Assembly (NCBI GenBank): GCA_037501455.1
Contig: CM074857.1
Coordinates: 105,805,501 to 105,869,500 of the forward strand
Reading direction: 5' to 3'
DNA from: Lantana camara
Taxonomy: Eukaryota; Streptophyta; Magnoliopsida; Lamiales; Verbenaceae
Length of the DNA: 64,000 nucleotides
A program made the position numbers and the translations under genes. Positions 36,475-46,969 of this stretch are shown here, in pieces; positions within the stretch are counted from its first letter, which is position 1; every line of letters begins with the position of its first letter. The notes beneath the pieces were generated by a model. The model was not told where the DNA came from. It did not search any database and was given only the letters and a program-made list of their open reading frames with translations.

Positions 36475-36615
36475 ATCTCCCCACTTGCCCTAAATCCAAT
36501 TGGCTACACATCTAAGGCCCATCCCTTCGACATGAGTATTAAAACTCTTTTGCGCCAAAGTCTTAGTGAAGGGATCTGCCAGATTGTTTACCGAGTCAAT
36601 CTTTACTACTGCCAC

Positions 36616-39600
36616 TTATCCACGTTCCACATAATCTCGAATAATGTGGAACTTTCTCTCGATATGCTTTGCACGTTTATAACTTCGAGGTTCCTTGGAG
36701 TTGGGCACCGCTCCAGCATTATCACAGTACAATGTGATCGGTGTAAGTCCATCTTTGACGACTTCTAAATCCATCAGGAAATTTCGAAACCAATACGCTT
36801 CTTTGGCTGCTTCCGAAGCTTCCATGTATTCGGCTTCCATGGTGGAGTCAGCAATGCAACTTTGCTTAATACTCCTCCAACATACGACTGCTCCTCCCAG
36901 AGTAAACACGTATCCAGACGTCGAACGTCTAGAATCTAGATAAGATTGAAATCTGAATCTATGTATCCTATGGGAATGAGCTCATCACTGCGATAAATAT
37001 GCATATAATCCCGAGTTCTTCTCAAGTACTTCAATATATGTTTTACAGCTATCCAGTATTGGGGTCTAGGGTTTGATTGATATCTGCTGACCATACCTAC
37101 AGCATAACAGATATCTGGCATTGTACATAACATGGCATACATGAGGCTTCCGACTGCCGAAGTATACAGAATATTTTTCATTTCCTCTGTCTCTTCAGCT
37201 GTCTTGGGACACTGATCTCGAGACAAATGAACTCCATGTCAAAAAGGTAATGAACCTTTCTTGGAGTCAGCCATATTGTATTTTGCCAGCATCTTGTCTA
37301 TATATGTTGCTTATGATAAACCAATCATCTTATACTTACGATCACGATAAAGTCTGATCCCTAAAATATAACTGGCCTCACCTAGGTCTTTCATGTCAAA
37401 CTGATCTGACAATCAAATCTTGACTGCTGACAATACTCCTGTGTCATTCCCAATAAGAAAAATATCGTCTACGTATAAAACTAAAAATGTTACAACACTA
37501 CTCTGATGTCTTTTGTACACACATGGTTCATCAGGCAACTGTATAAATCCAAAGGATTTAATTACTTCATTAAATCTGATGTTCCATGATCTAGACGCTT
37601 GCTTAAGACCATAGATTGATCTATTAAGCTTGCATACCATATGCTCCTGATTTCTGGCTATAAGGCCCTCAGGTTGAGCCATGTATATCTCTTCTTGAAG
37701 GTGCCCATTCAAGAAGGCAGTCTTCACATCCATTTGCCAGATTTCATAATCATAATGAGTGGCAATGGAAAGAAGAATTCTTATGGACTTAAGCAATGCT
37801 ATGGGCGAGAAGGTTTCATCGTAATCGATACCTTCTTTCTGAGTATAACCCTTTGCCACAAGCCTTGCTTTAAAGGTTTCTACCTTTTCGTCCGCTCCTC
37901 TTTTTCGCTTGTAGACCCATTTGCATCCAATAGGTTTAATGCCCTCGGGCGCCTTTACAAGTTCCCAGACTTTATTAGAATACATTGAATCTAACTCAGA
38001 TTCCATGGCTTTGACCCAACGGTCAGCGTCTATATCTTTTATAGCTTCATCATATGTGATAGGATTAGATATGTTAGATTCAACCAATTGGGTTAATCCT
38101 AAGTATCTGTCAGGTGCCCTGACAATCCTCCCACTACGACGGGGTTGTTGTGTACTTGTCCCTACATCATATGTTGTATCTGGTACATCATATGTATCCA
38201 ACATATTTTCAGTTATTATGGGTTCTTGGAGTTCAGTATCTGATACTGTCATTTCTTCTAACACTATTTTGCTTCTACCCTTGTGGTCATTTACAATATC
38301 GTCTTCGAGATATTTAGCATTAGTGCTTACAAACACTTTGTGATCTCTCGGATCATAAAATATCCCACCTCTTGTTCCTTTAAAATAACCTATGAACAAA
38401 CAAACCTCTGTTCTTGATTCCAACTTGTCAGGATCCTTTCTTAACACATGGGTTGGGCTTCCCATATCCGAAGATAGGAGATACTAGGCTTCCGTCCTCG
38501 CCACAGTTCCATTGGTATATTAGGAACTGACTTGGATGGAACATGGTTTAATATGTGAGCCGCCGTTTCGAGAGCAAAGCCCCAAAATGAACTTGGTAGG
38601 GTAGCATGCCTCATCATGGATCTTACCATTTCCATTAGAGTTCTATTTCTCCTTTCTGCAACACCATTCTTCTAGGCTGTACCCGGTGCAGATAACTGAG
38701 ATTTAATCCCATTTGCAGTGAGAAATTCTAGAAACTCTGTTGACAAATACTCTCCACCACGATCCGATCGAAGTGCCTTGATACGTTTTCCAATTTGATT
38801 CTCGACTTCAGCTTTATATTCTTGAACTTTTCAAAAGCTTCAGACTTATGTCTCATCAAATGGACGTATCCGTATCTAGAATAATCATCCGTAAAAGTGA
38901 TGAAATACTCAAAACCTCCTCTTGCTTGAATACTCATAAGACCACACACATCCGTATGAATTAACTCAAACAACTATGTGGCTCGATTAACTTTTAGTCT
39001 TAAAAGACCTCTTGGTCATTTTTCCTTCTAAACAGGATTCGCAGACTGGAAGTTCTGTCAAATCCAAAGGACTTAATAGTCCATCCGAAATTAGTCTTTG
39101 GATCCTATTCGAATTAATATAACCAAGGCATAGGTGCCACTTGTAAGTCTCGTTAGGCATAAGAGTTTTTCTTTTGGATGGTAAGTCAAGTTTAGTAGTC
39201 TTAAGTTCAGAATTAGGGTTTTTACCGGGGTATAATAAGAAAAGACCATCGCTTACTGTACCAGAGCAAATAAACCTTTTATTATGCTTAATGGTTAAAA
39301 ATCGTTCAAAATAAACACTAAAACCATTATTCATTAAACAACTAACAGAAATTAGATTTCTGCGTATAGATGGTACATATAAAGTGTCTTTTAAAACAAA
39401 AACCCTATTGCCAAAATATAATTCTACAGTCCCTACTGCTAATACAAATATACTAGTATTATCTCCGAGCAGTAGCTGCATCTCGCCATCTTCAAGCTTC
39501 CTGGTTACCTTGAATCCCTGCAATGAATTGTAGATATGATTAGTTGAACCTGAGTCCACACACCAGGAATCTGGTGGACTTCCAACTAAACATACTTCTA

Positions 39601-40569
39601 ATAAACAAGACATCATCAGCCAACAGGGGTTGGCCAAGTGGTTTGAGGGTTCTTTCTCGAAGGCAAAGACCCAGGTTCGAATCTCTCTGGCCAATTGGGG
39701 TGTGTGTGTTAAAATAATAATAATAATAAAAAAAAAACAAGACATCATCATACCTTGTGCAGACGACTTAGCAGGAAGACTGGCTAAGTATTTTGGGCAA
39801 TTCCTTTTCCAGTGCTCATTTTCTACACAATGGAAACATTTTCCCTTGCTTGGCTTAGCTTTTTTCTTCTGAACCTTACCTTTAGGATTGGAAACTTTTC
39901 CCTTTCCTTTCTTCCACTTATTAGCTTTTGGAGCCGTGGAAGTCGATGTCTGTGCCAGGAGAACCGTTCCCTTAGCTTTCATTACTCCTTCTGTCACCTT
40001 GAGTTCATTCATTAGTTCAGGCACCCTGAAAAACTTATTCATAGAATAATTTTGCCTGAACGTATCAAATGATTTTGGAAGAGAGCACAGGATCATGTCC
40101 TATTTGCTGAGATTATCCATCTTAGCACCAAGGCTCTCAATCTCGTTCAGATAAGCCATCATGTTCATAACATGATCCTGAATAAGTGATCCTTCAGACA
40201 TCTTAGTTACCAATAACCTTCTCATCAACTCGTGCCTACGTGCACGATTTTGTCCACTGAACATCTAATGGAGATGTTCCATCATGTTCTTAGCAGTAGG
40301 CATCTCATGCATTTTATGTTTAAGAACATTCGAGACAGATGTCAGGATGTAAGACATAGCCAGATCATTATTCTTGATCCACTTAGCATATGTGTCTTTC
40401 AAAGCCTAGGTGGTTGTGGTTTCTGGTACCGCCGGACAAGGTTCAGTGAGCACATATTTCAAAACCTCGTGTCCAAACAGATATCAAAATTCATTTTCGA
40501 ATCAGCATAGTTTGAACCTTCAAGCCTATTTTCCTTAATAATTGATTGAAGCGGGCTAGCGGACGTCAT
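36616..40569 (-). pseudogene. Copia-2 gag-pol polyprotein, broken
   Basis: The gag N-terminus starts at about 40569 (MTSASPLQSII, then RLEGSNYAD). Next come UBN2 gag (about 40500-40000), a CCHC knuckle (CFHCVENEHWKRNC), a SINE insertion, protease with intact catalytic D-S-G (WCVDSGSTNHIY, about 39565), pre-integrase (KWHLCLGYINSNRI), and integrase (LIHTDVCGLMS; FTDDYSRYGYVHL; 38973-38728). Reverse transcriptase lies at 38465-37413 (GCKWVYKRKRGADEK; WQMDVKTAFLNGHLQEEIYM; LYVDDIFLIGND), and RNase H at 36909-36616 ([23 protein letters not shown]). Several stops and frame changes separate these blocks. The longest open block (40096-38987) runs from gag through the SINE into pre-integrase. Confidence 0.92.
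39619..39734 (+). mobile_element. tRNA-derived SINE in Copia-2, perfect 16-bp TSD
   Basis: Starts GCCAACAGGGGTTGG. Box A is TGGCCAAGTGG (39631-39641), box B is GGTTCGAATCT (39674-39684), and it ends in a (TAA)n and poly-A tail. The exact TSD AAACAAGACATCATCA lies at 39603-39618 and 39735-39750. SINE plus duplicated target is 132 bp, a multiple of three, so the antisense Copia-2 frame stays open through it. Confidence 0.93.
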
Positions 40570-41695
40570 TGTTCTAAAACTGAAATATTTAAAATACACG
40601 CAAGTTATGAATCTGTATATTACTACTTTAGTTTCTAACCATTAAATGAAATCTACATAAGCATTTTGGTTTACGCAATGATGACTCAACTAACCGCAGT
40701 TAGCTCCCCGGAAGCGAGGTCGAAAACTACTTAGAAAAGCAAGAACTATTCTTAATTAACATGTCATCTAGGTAACTCTTACCAAACTATGTTAATCCAC
40801 CACGTCAACCTTTGGTTTCTAAGTGAGTGTAACAGAGCTCCGAAGGGAGGTTAATACATCACTCAGTCAAGTGTACACCATTACCTAGAAATTCATACTA
40901 GTAGGTGAAGACACTCCACGGAAGCATGGTCGTGCTGACTTTTCCCGTATTTCATTTTATCCGAAAAAGTCTAATCTTGTATACCGCGAACACATACCCG
41001 CCGAAGGGAGTAGTACGTATCCACTATACTATAGACGAGAAATGGAGACCGTGAGAATTCAACTTTTTTCATCTTGCTCCCACTTGAATTTTTAGAGTTG
41101 TGGATTGTCTTCGATTATCACATAATCTATTTGGCGCCTTATAATCGGAAGTGATTAATCTAATTAATATGCACCCACTAGGATTAATAAATCACATTTA
41201 TAATCCTAATAATATTTTTAAGTCTATTTAATAACTCTTTATTAATTAGGCCGAAAAATATTAGTCCAATTATGCATCGCATTCAATCTCTATTAAATAC
41301 TATTTATCTAATCATATTAAATAAACTATGCATAATTGAAAATAGCATAATATCTCATATTATCATTAATTATACCATAAAATTAAAAACATTCTTGCAA
41401 ATAATTATCATATAATTATCATGCTTAAAATTAAATGGCATAAAGTAAACATGCTATAAACAAATTATCACATAATTTAAATCACGCTTACTGATTCGGT
41501 AATTTTTCAGGAAAACCAATTAAATTGTTTCCCAAAGAAATACCATTCCACGTAAATTCCCAGGAAATACTGGAGGGGTCACAAACGGTCCCACTTAAAA
41601 ACCAGTCTCCTTTGATAGAATTTACGTACACAGTAGCAGATATAAAATTATGCATTGCATGCATCATATCAATGCATGTATATATCTAGAGCACG

Positions 41696-41707
41696 GCTCT
41701 GATACCA
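41696..41707 (-). other. Copia-2 primer-binding site (tRNA-iMet)
   Basis: The minus strand reads TGGTATCAGAGC, two bases from the 5' LTR end at 41710. Confidence 0.9.
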
Positions 41708-41709
41708 GT

Positions 41710-43066
41710 TGCTAGGTACAGACCCGAAATAGTACTGTTCCGGGACCGTACTTTAAAATTTTTTCCCTAATATACAGGTATCAAAATATTTCTAAAATAT
41801 TTAAATACAAACAACAGAAAACTAGGCGAAACTACTCAAGTATATACATGCAATTGTTAATAAATTTTAAATCATAAAGCAGATAAATAAAGCACGCAAT
41901 TAACACTTAAGAGCACCTAATTTATCATGCTTAAACAAAATATAATATAAAAATACCTTTCACCGAAGATGGCTACTGCGCCCCGAATTCACCTCCCGAG
42001 AATCCGATACCCGATCTCCTCGTGAAACCGGCAGAGCTTCCCTGCAATATCCCTAGAGAAACCCTCGGAGTGTGGGCTCCGAAGTATTTATCTAAATACT
42101 AGAGAAAATAAAACTTTAAACTAGAAAACCCTTTTCAGGGTTTAATCTCCCGAAATTAAGTGTTTTATATATTAAATATATAAACACCTAATTAAAATTA
42201 ATTCCAAAATAATAAGGAATTAATTAGGAGAAAAGGGATATGGTTCAAAGCCAAGAACTCAGCCAAAACCTCTCCCAAAAGTTGTGAGAAAAAATGAAGT
42301 GCCAAGCGGCCCAAGCCCCCCATTTATAGGGGAAAAACCGAGGGTAAAATAGTAATTTCACATCCCACTTGCATGTGCAACTTGGATGCAAAATCTAAAG
42401 TGACTACATCGTAGCCCTCTTCACCACGAGTCCAACGCCACCAGCCACTCGCCGAGACTCCCCCACACGCGCCCTCACGCGTGGCCTGAAGGTGGCTCGT
42501 TTGTGACACACGGGCCCACCTAGGGTTTTCTATGCTTACGTGTGCTGCTACGCTGGCGCTGAGTCAGCGCCACCTCACCCCATTTGTTGACACGTCATCC
42601 ACTGCCACGTCAACATGTCACGTCATCAAAAAAATTAAATTTTTTTTATTATTATTTTCTCCAAAATAAAATTTCGGGCATTTCCAACACTTTGGAATTT
42701 CAATTTATTTTCTTAAAATAAATTGCTTGGCTATTTTCAAACACTTTGAAAATTTATTTTTCTCTTTCCCTTTAATGTTTTATCTTCGTGTTTTTAATTG
42801 GGGCTTGTAGGGGGACCTGCAGGACTAATTAATTTTAGCTCCAAACTGGTTAATATATTATCATCTAATGATAACAATCAATTACCGTTTAACAATATTT
42901 AATTCCACTAAATAAATATTGTTGTACTCTAAAATTAATTAAATTATTCCCGAATTTCTCGATCTAGAATAATTTTGCATTTTACTCCTCCGTGTAGATA
43001 TCCATGAAAAATAAATTAATACTACTATCATTTATTTTTCACTTCTAATCTGAAATCTCCTGATTC
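41710..43066 (-). repeat. Copia-2 5' LTR, truncated
   Basis: Homologous to 34464-35789 with scattered substitutions and several indels, for example extra bases near 42304-42320 and 42440-42480. It ends abruptly after CTCCTGATTC at 43066, where LTR C sequence seems to resume. Confidence 0.88.
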
Positions 43067-43943
43067 GCCATTATGATCTACAGAAAAACCGACCTCGTTA
43101 GGAGTTGGCGAGGAAGGGGAACCGGGCTTTTGGCGCTTCATTGACCCCATTAGCCATCATGTATGGGTGGAGGGTTCTTTGACCGGGGTCGTCCACCAAC
43201 CGGAGGAAAAAGGGGTATATGATTATGAATGAATGAATGAACGATTATGAATGATTATGAATGTATGTATGTTGCATGATCGCTAATAAACGAATGAATG
43301 GATAATGCACACACGAGGAGAAGGTTTGAGATTATGCACGCCTACCCGTCGGGCCATGAATGACCTAATGTTAAAATGATAGTTATAATCCCGCGCATTG
43401 TCTTTATTCGTTTTCACCCACTTGGGAATTATTGTAAAAACCTCGTACGGGATCACAGCTTGTATGTGCATGTTTAATTTATGCGATATTATTGTATTAA
43501 GCCCCGTTTATACCCACCAATCTCTTAAAGACTGAACCCGGTTTGTTTTCAGTTTTCTTGCAGGTTTTGGGTTGCTAGGCAGGATTTCGGGTCCTTAGAG
43601 TCATGAGGAGTCGTGTATAGTTTACTTTTATGTTACACTCATATCACTTGCATTATTATTACGATTATGAACGCCTACGAGCTCTTTAATGTTTAAATTT
43701 GGACCCTGTGAGCTCATTGACTATGTTAACCAACGTTATTGCTTCCGCTTATGCTTTTTAACTTGCACTTGGTTTTCTCTTTGTTATGCTTATTTGGTTG
43801 CGAAAGTTAGCTTCCGCCTAGCATACCGAGTGAGTGAGTCCCCGTTCGCTCTGATCTGGCACGTGTATGGATTACCCATTTCATATACGGGTCGGTTCTT
43901 AGTGAGGGGGATGTGGCGTCACGCGTTCGGGCGCTATAATACA

Positions 43944-45428
43944 TAACCGTTGCTACAGTTACTTTCACGACTACCTTTCTGGTAGGACTACAGATGATTT
44001 CCCTCAAACACTCCTATTGGGTCACGTGTCTAAGGCAACATCCCAATGTACTTGAGCAACACGGAATGACCAAAGGGTCCTCAGCTCTCAAATATATATA
44101 CTCCAACGAGTCATCTTCTCCAATAAGTTTTACATTACAAGTATTTATAGTGTTTTCTCTCTAGCTCACTTGAGATTTTCATACCTGCTTTACTGATTTG
44201 AGCGTCGGAGAGTCAAAGTGGACATTCCCCCACATTCCCCAGCTTGGATTTCTAACGTTGTTCTTGTATTCGCCTAGTAGGTTAGAACCCAGCAATCACA
44301 GAGATACCATCGTCACCTTTCCCGGAGCTCTGGTCTTATTGGTTTCCCTTTCCAATACAAATTCTAAGTGATATTGTAGTGCCATCTTAGATCAGGCATC
44401 ATCAATACTACCTTTGTCTGTGGATTATAATGCATACACACTTTTAAAAATATCATTTTATTGTGTCATGTCAGACACTTCTCACATAGAAAAACTTTTG
44501 AAAAAAAAGAATATATCGTCATAGTCATATTACATCGTATTCATGTCGTCGTACGTATATTTGTGTATCATAATTCGTGGCTCTGGTTATGGTATCCCAT
44601 CTTTTTACTCTTAGAAATTGTTCATGATTCTTTGTGGGCCTAGCCAAATTATTTATTTGTCCAAGGCCCGTAAATACGCTTCAAAAAAAAAAAAAAAAAA
44701 AAAAAGTAAAAATGGCCCGTACATACAATTGGACTATTTTGAAATAAACAATAGGCCCAAAAAATTTAATATACTGACGGCCCATCTATATTTTAATCAT
44801 GAGAAATACATAAATATGAGCAACTTTGGCTCACTCCATGAAACGAAATAATTATTATTATTTAAATTTATTATAATTAGATTTTTTATATTAATTTTTT
44901 TTATAGTTCTTTTTCATATAATCATTAAACTATAATAAATAAATATAATAATATTATATTAATCAAATAATAATTAAAATATAGATTATAAAATATAAGA
45001 TAAAAAGAATATAAAATAATTATTAGAAAAAAAAATTAAAGGGAAGTGAGATGAAAGGGATATTAACGCGTTTTTTGAATATGAATTACCTGTACGCTGT
45101 GAGACTGTGAAGAAAAATTAATAAATAAGAAAAAGAAAAAAGAAACGAATAGTTAAAGTGTTAAAATTATAACTTTCTAAAATTTGTTACGTAAGTCGTA
45201 AAACTAATGAATTCAAAAATAATTCAAAAATTTTCAGATACCACAAAAAATTTAAGGTGGACTGATAACTGCAATTTCACCTTTGTTTGCGTTTTATGTT
45301 GTTCATTTTTTGAGTATAATGAACGAATACGGATAGAGACATTATGACACTTTTAACAAACATTTGAGCTGAATCGGTTGTATATTAAAACAAAATGAAG
45401 AAACATAAGATAACTAAAAACTATAAAA
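43944..45428. other. Intergenic DNA with probable transposon promoter remnant
   Basis: The stretch 44000-44240 contains CAAATATATATACTCC, ACTTGAGATTTTC and TTTGAGCGTCGGAG, a pattern seen in LTR or promoter remnants; part recurs near 3312-3415. At 44436-44560 is a third copy of the dispersed TTTTAAAAATATCATTTTATTG repeat. A poly-A run lies at about 44678-44705. No gene is recognised. Confidence 0.4.
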
Positions 45429-45664
45429 TTAGAGAGCGTTTGGTACGTTTGTGAAGTTAATTTCATTTAATATAATTCGGGCTTATTAACTAAAATTAGG
45501 TAACTTTAGTAGTACCTAATTTTGTGTTTGGTAGTAGATATTAGCCCATACCAAGGGGTTGTGTCATCTAATATTGCGTTTGGTATGTGCTCACATAACT
45601 AGTACTAACTTGCAAGTTTCCTAAACTACCCTCAATTTATCTCTAGAATTTTATTCGGTGTTGG

Positions 45665-45835
45665 GCAATTCATTGGTTGCTCACTCAACATCCATGTGCT
45701 ACATACCACAATTTCCAACAATTCATTGGCTGCTCACTCAACATCCATGAATCAGATCACAATTTCCAACAATTCATTGGCTGCTCACTCAACATCCATG
45801 AATCAGATAATTTGCTACATACCACAATTTCAGAA
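45665..45835. repeat. Three tandem units inside the Harbinger-like element
   Basis: The phrases CAATTCATTGG.TGCTCACT and CAACATCCATG recur three times, with about 60- and 55-bp steps. The units are nearly identical, so the array is young. Confidence 0.8.
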
Positions 45836-45956
45836 ATCAGCTAAGGCCATTGGCAACCCTCTATAATATATACAAAACATAGAATTCTAAACATTGTCCA
45901 ATAATGTATCAACCACTATTCACATGATTCACCCAACTAATCATAGGCATTACAAT

Positions 45957-46604
45957 TTAAAAAAAAATATCATCCTCTCCTTCAGCAGACTCGGCCCTGA
46001 CTTCCTCATAATCCTCCTCAAGTGCAGCAAGGTCCTCTCTAGCCTCAGAGAACTCTCCTTCCTCCATACCCTCACCCACATACCAATGAACAAAGGCACG
46101 CTTTGCGTACATCAGATCGAACTTGTGGTCAATTCTGGAGAACACCTCGGCAACGCTGGTGGAGTTGGAAATCATGCACACAGCTCTCTGCACCTTAGCA
46201 AGATCACCACCTGGGACGACAGTTGGTGGCTGGTAATTGATACCGCACTTAAAACCTGTTAGGCACCAGTCGACAAATTGGATTGTCCTCTTTGTCTTGA
46301 TTGTGGCAACAGCTGCATTAACATCCTTGGGGACAACATCACCCCTGTACATCAGCCAGCAAACCATGTATTTGCCATGGCGAGGGTCACACTTAACCAT
46401 CATAGATGATGGCTCGAATGCGGTGTTGGTGATTTCAGCAACAGACAGCTGCTCGTGGTAGGTCTTCTCAGCAAAGAACACAGGGGCATACAAGGAAAGC
46501 ATGAAGTGGATTCTTGGCTAGGGAACTAAGTTGATTTGGAACTCGTTCACATCCACGTTCAAGGCACCATCAAATCTGAGGGAATCAGCCAATGAAGTGA
46601 TAAC
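45957..46604 (-). pseudogene. Alpha-tubulin 3' fragment
   Basis: It encodes the last about 215 codons of alpha-tubulin: [69 protein letters not shown] and an acidic tail. The N-terminal half with the GTP-binding site is absent. A stop at 46518-46520 replaces a conserved Tyr. DWCPTG has become DWCLTG, and the tail ends DDIFF instead of the usual acidic EY end. The 5' edge at 46604 coincides with a splice-acceptor-like TTGTAG, so the fragment probably starts at an exon boundary. It lies in the Harbinger-like element and cannot make tubulin. Confidence 0.92.
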
Positions 46605-46969
46605 CTACAATAGGATCTTCAAACTTCGCCAATGCCTCCTCGAAGTCTCCCTGCATGCCAAAAACCAGAAAAAGAAAAGAAAATGTAAGTAATAATACAC
46701 CATTGTAATGCTACATTTTCTTGTTTTCCAGGTCCACTTTTCACGCTTTATATATTTTTTTCTTCTCACTTTTAACTTTCCAAGCTACAAATTTTTGACA
46801 TAAAAAGAAGAGGACTCGTTACCTTTACTATATGCCTTTGTGCTGTTAAAATTTTTATATTTCGTTCCTCAATAACTCTTTTTTCCCGACGAGCAACATT
46901 TAAAACCCTTTCTAGCATGTCAAAAACAGCTGGCCCTTCTTTGTTCTTATGCATCACCATTGCCAGACC
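46605..46969 (-). pseudogene. Fragment of a TPR-type gene (two exon pieces)
   Basis: Exon 46969-46823 is open, bounded by AG and GT, and encodes 49 residues including HKNKEGPAVFDMLERVL and EERNIKILTAQRHIVK. A second piece, 46650-46605, starts after TGCAG and encodes GDFEEALAKFEDPI in the matching frame, then meets the tubulin piece. The two exons join as HIVK-GDFEEAL, a plausible TPR helix pair. From memory it recalls plant chloroplast-type TPR proteins with an EERN...AQ...VVKG..EEAL pattern; the identity is not certain. No start or end of the source gene is present. Confidence 0.6.

Larger units (their letters stand above)
34464..43066 (-). mobile_element. Ty1/Copia element Copia-2 with truncated 5' LTR
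   Basis: The minus-strand order is 5' LTR (43066-41710, about 1.36 kb), primer-binding site, gag-pol, polypurine-like tract and 3' LTR (36474-34464, about 2.0 kb). The LTRs start TGCTGGGTAGGGG and TGCTAGGTACAGA on the plus strand and stay similar up to about 43066, where the 5' LTR stops about 650 bp short. No TSD can be read, as expected if that end was deleted. The LTRs differ by many substitutions and small indels, so this element looks older than Copia-1. A SINE sits between the gag and protease regions. Confidence 0.92.
24154..43938. mobile_element. Second LTR of the B family (copy C), reversed, holding two Copia elements
   Basis: The left terminus TGTAATGCCCCGA matches the reverse complement of the right end of B. 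The right end CGGGCGCTATA aligns with the reverse complement of the left end of B (GGGGTGTTACA), differing mainly by transitions. Flanks GTACA (24149-24153) and ATACA (43939-43943) match at 4 of 5. Removing Copia-1 and Copia-2 leaves about 2.4 kb, close to the 2517 bp of B. The pieces are 24154-24932, 33717-34463 and 43067-43938. The last piece aligns in patches with B, for example CAGGTTTTG followed by TGCTAGGC. It is probably a solo LTR; the right end is the least certain part. Confidence 0.65.

Noticed and set aside
39631..39684. tRNA gene suggested by box A and box B
   Set aside because: The sequence cannot fold into a full cloverleaf, ends in an A-rich tail and has a 16-bp TSD; it is a SINE.
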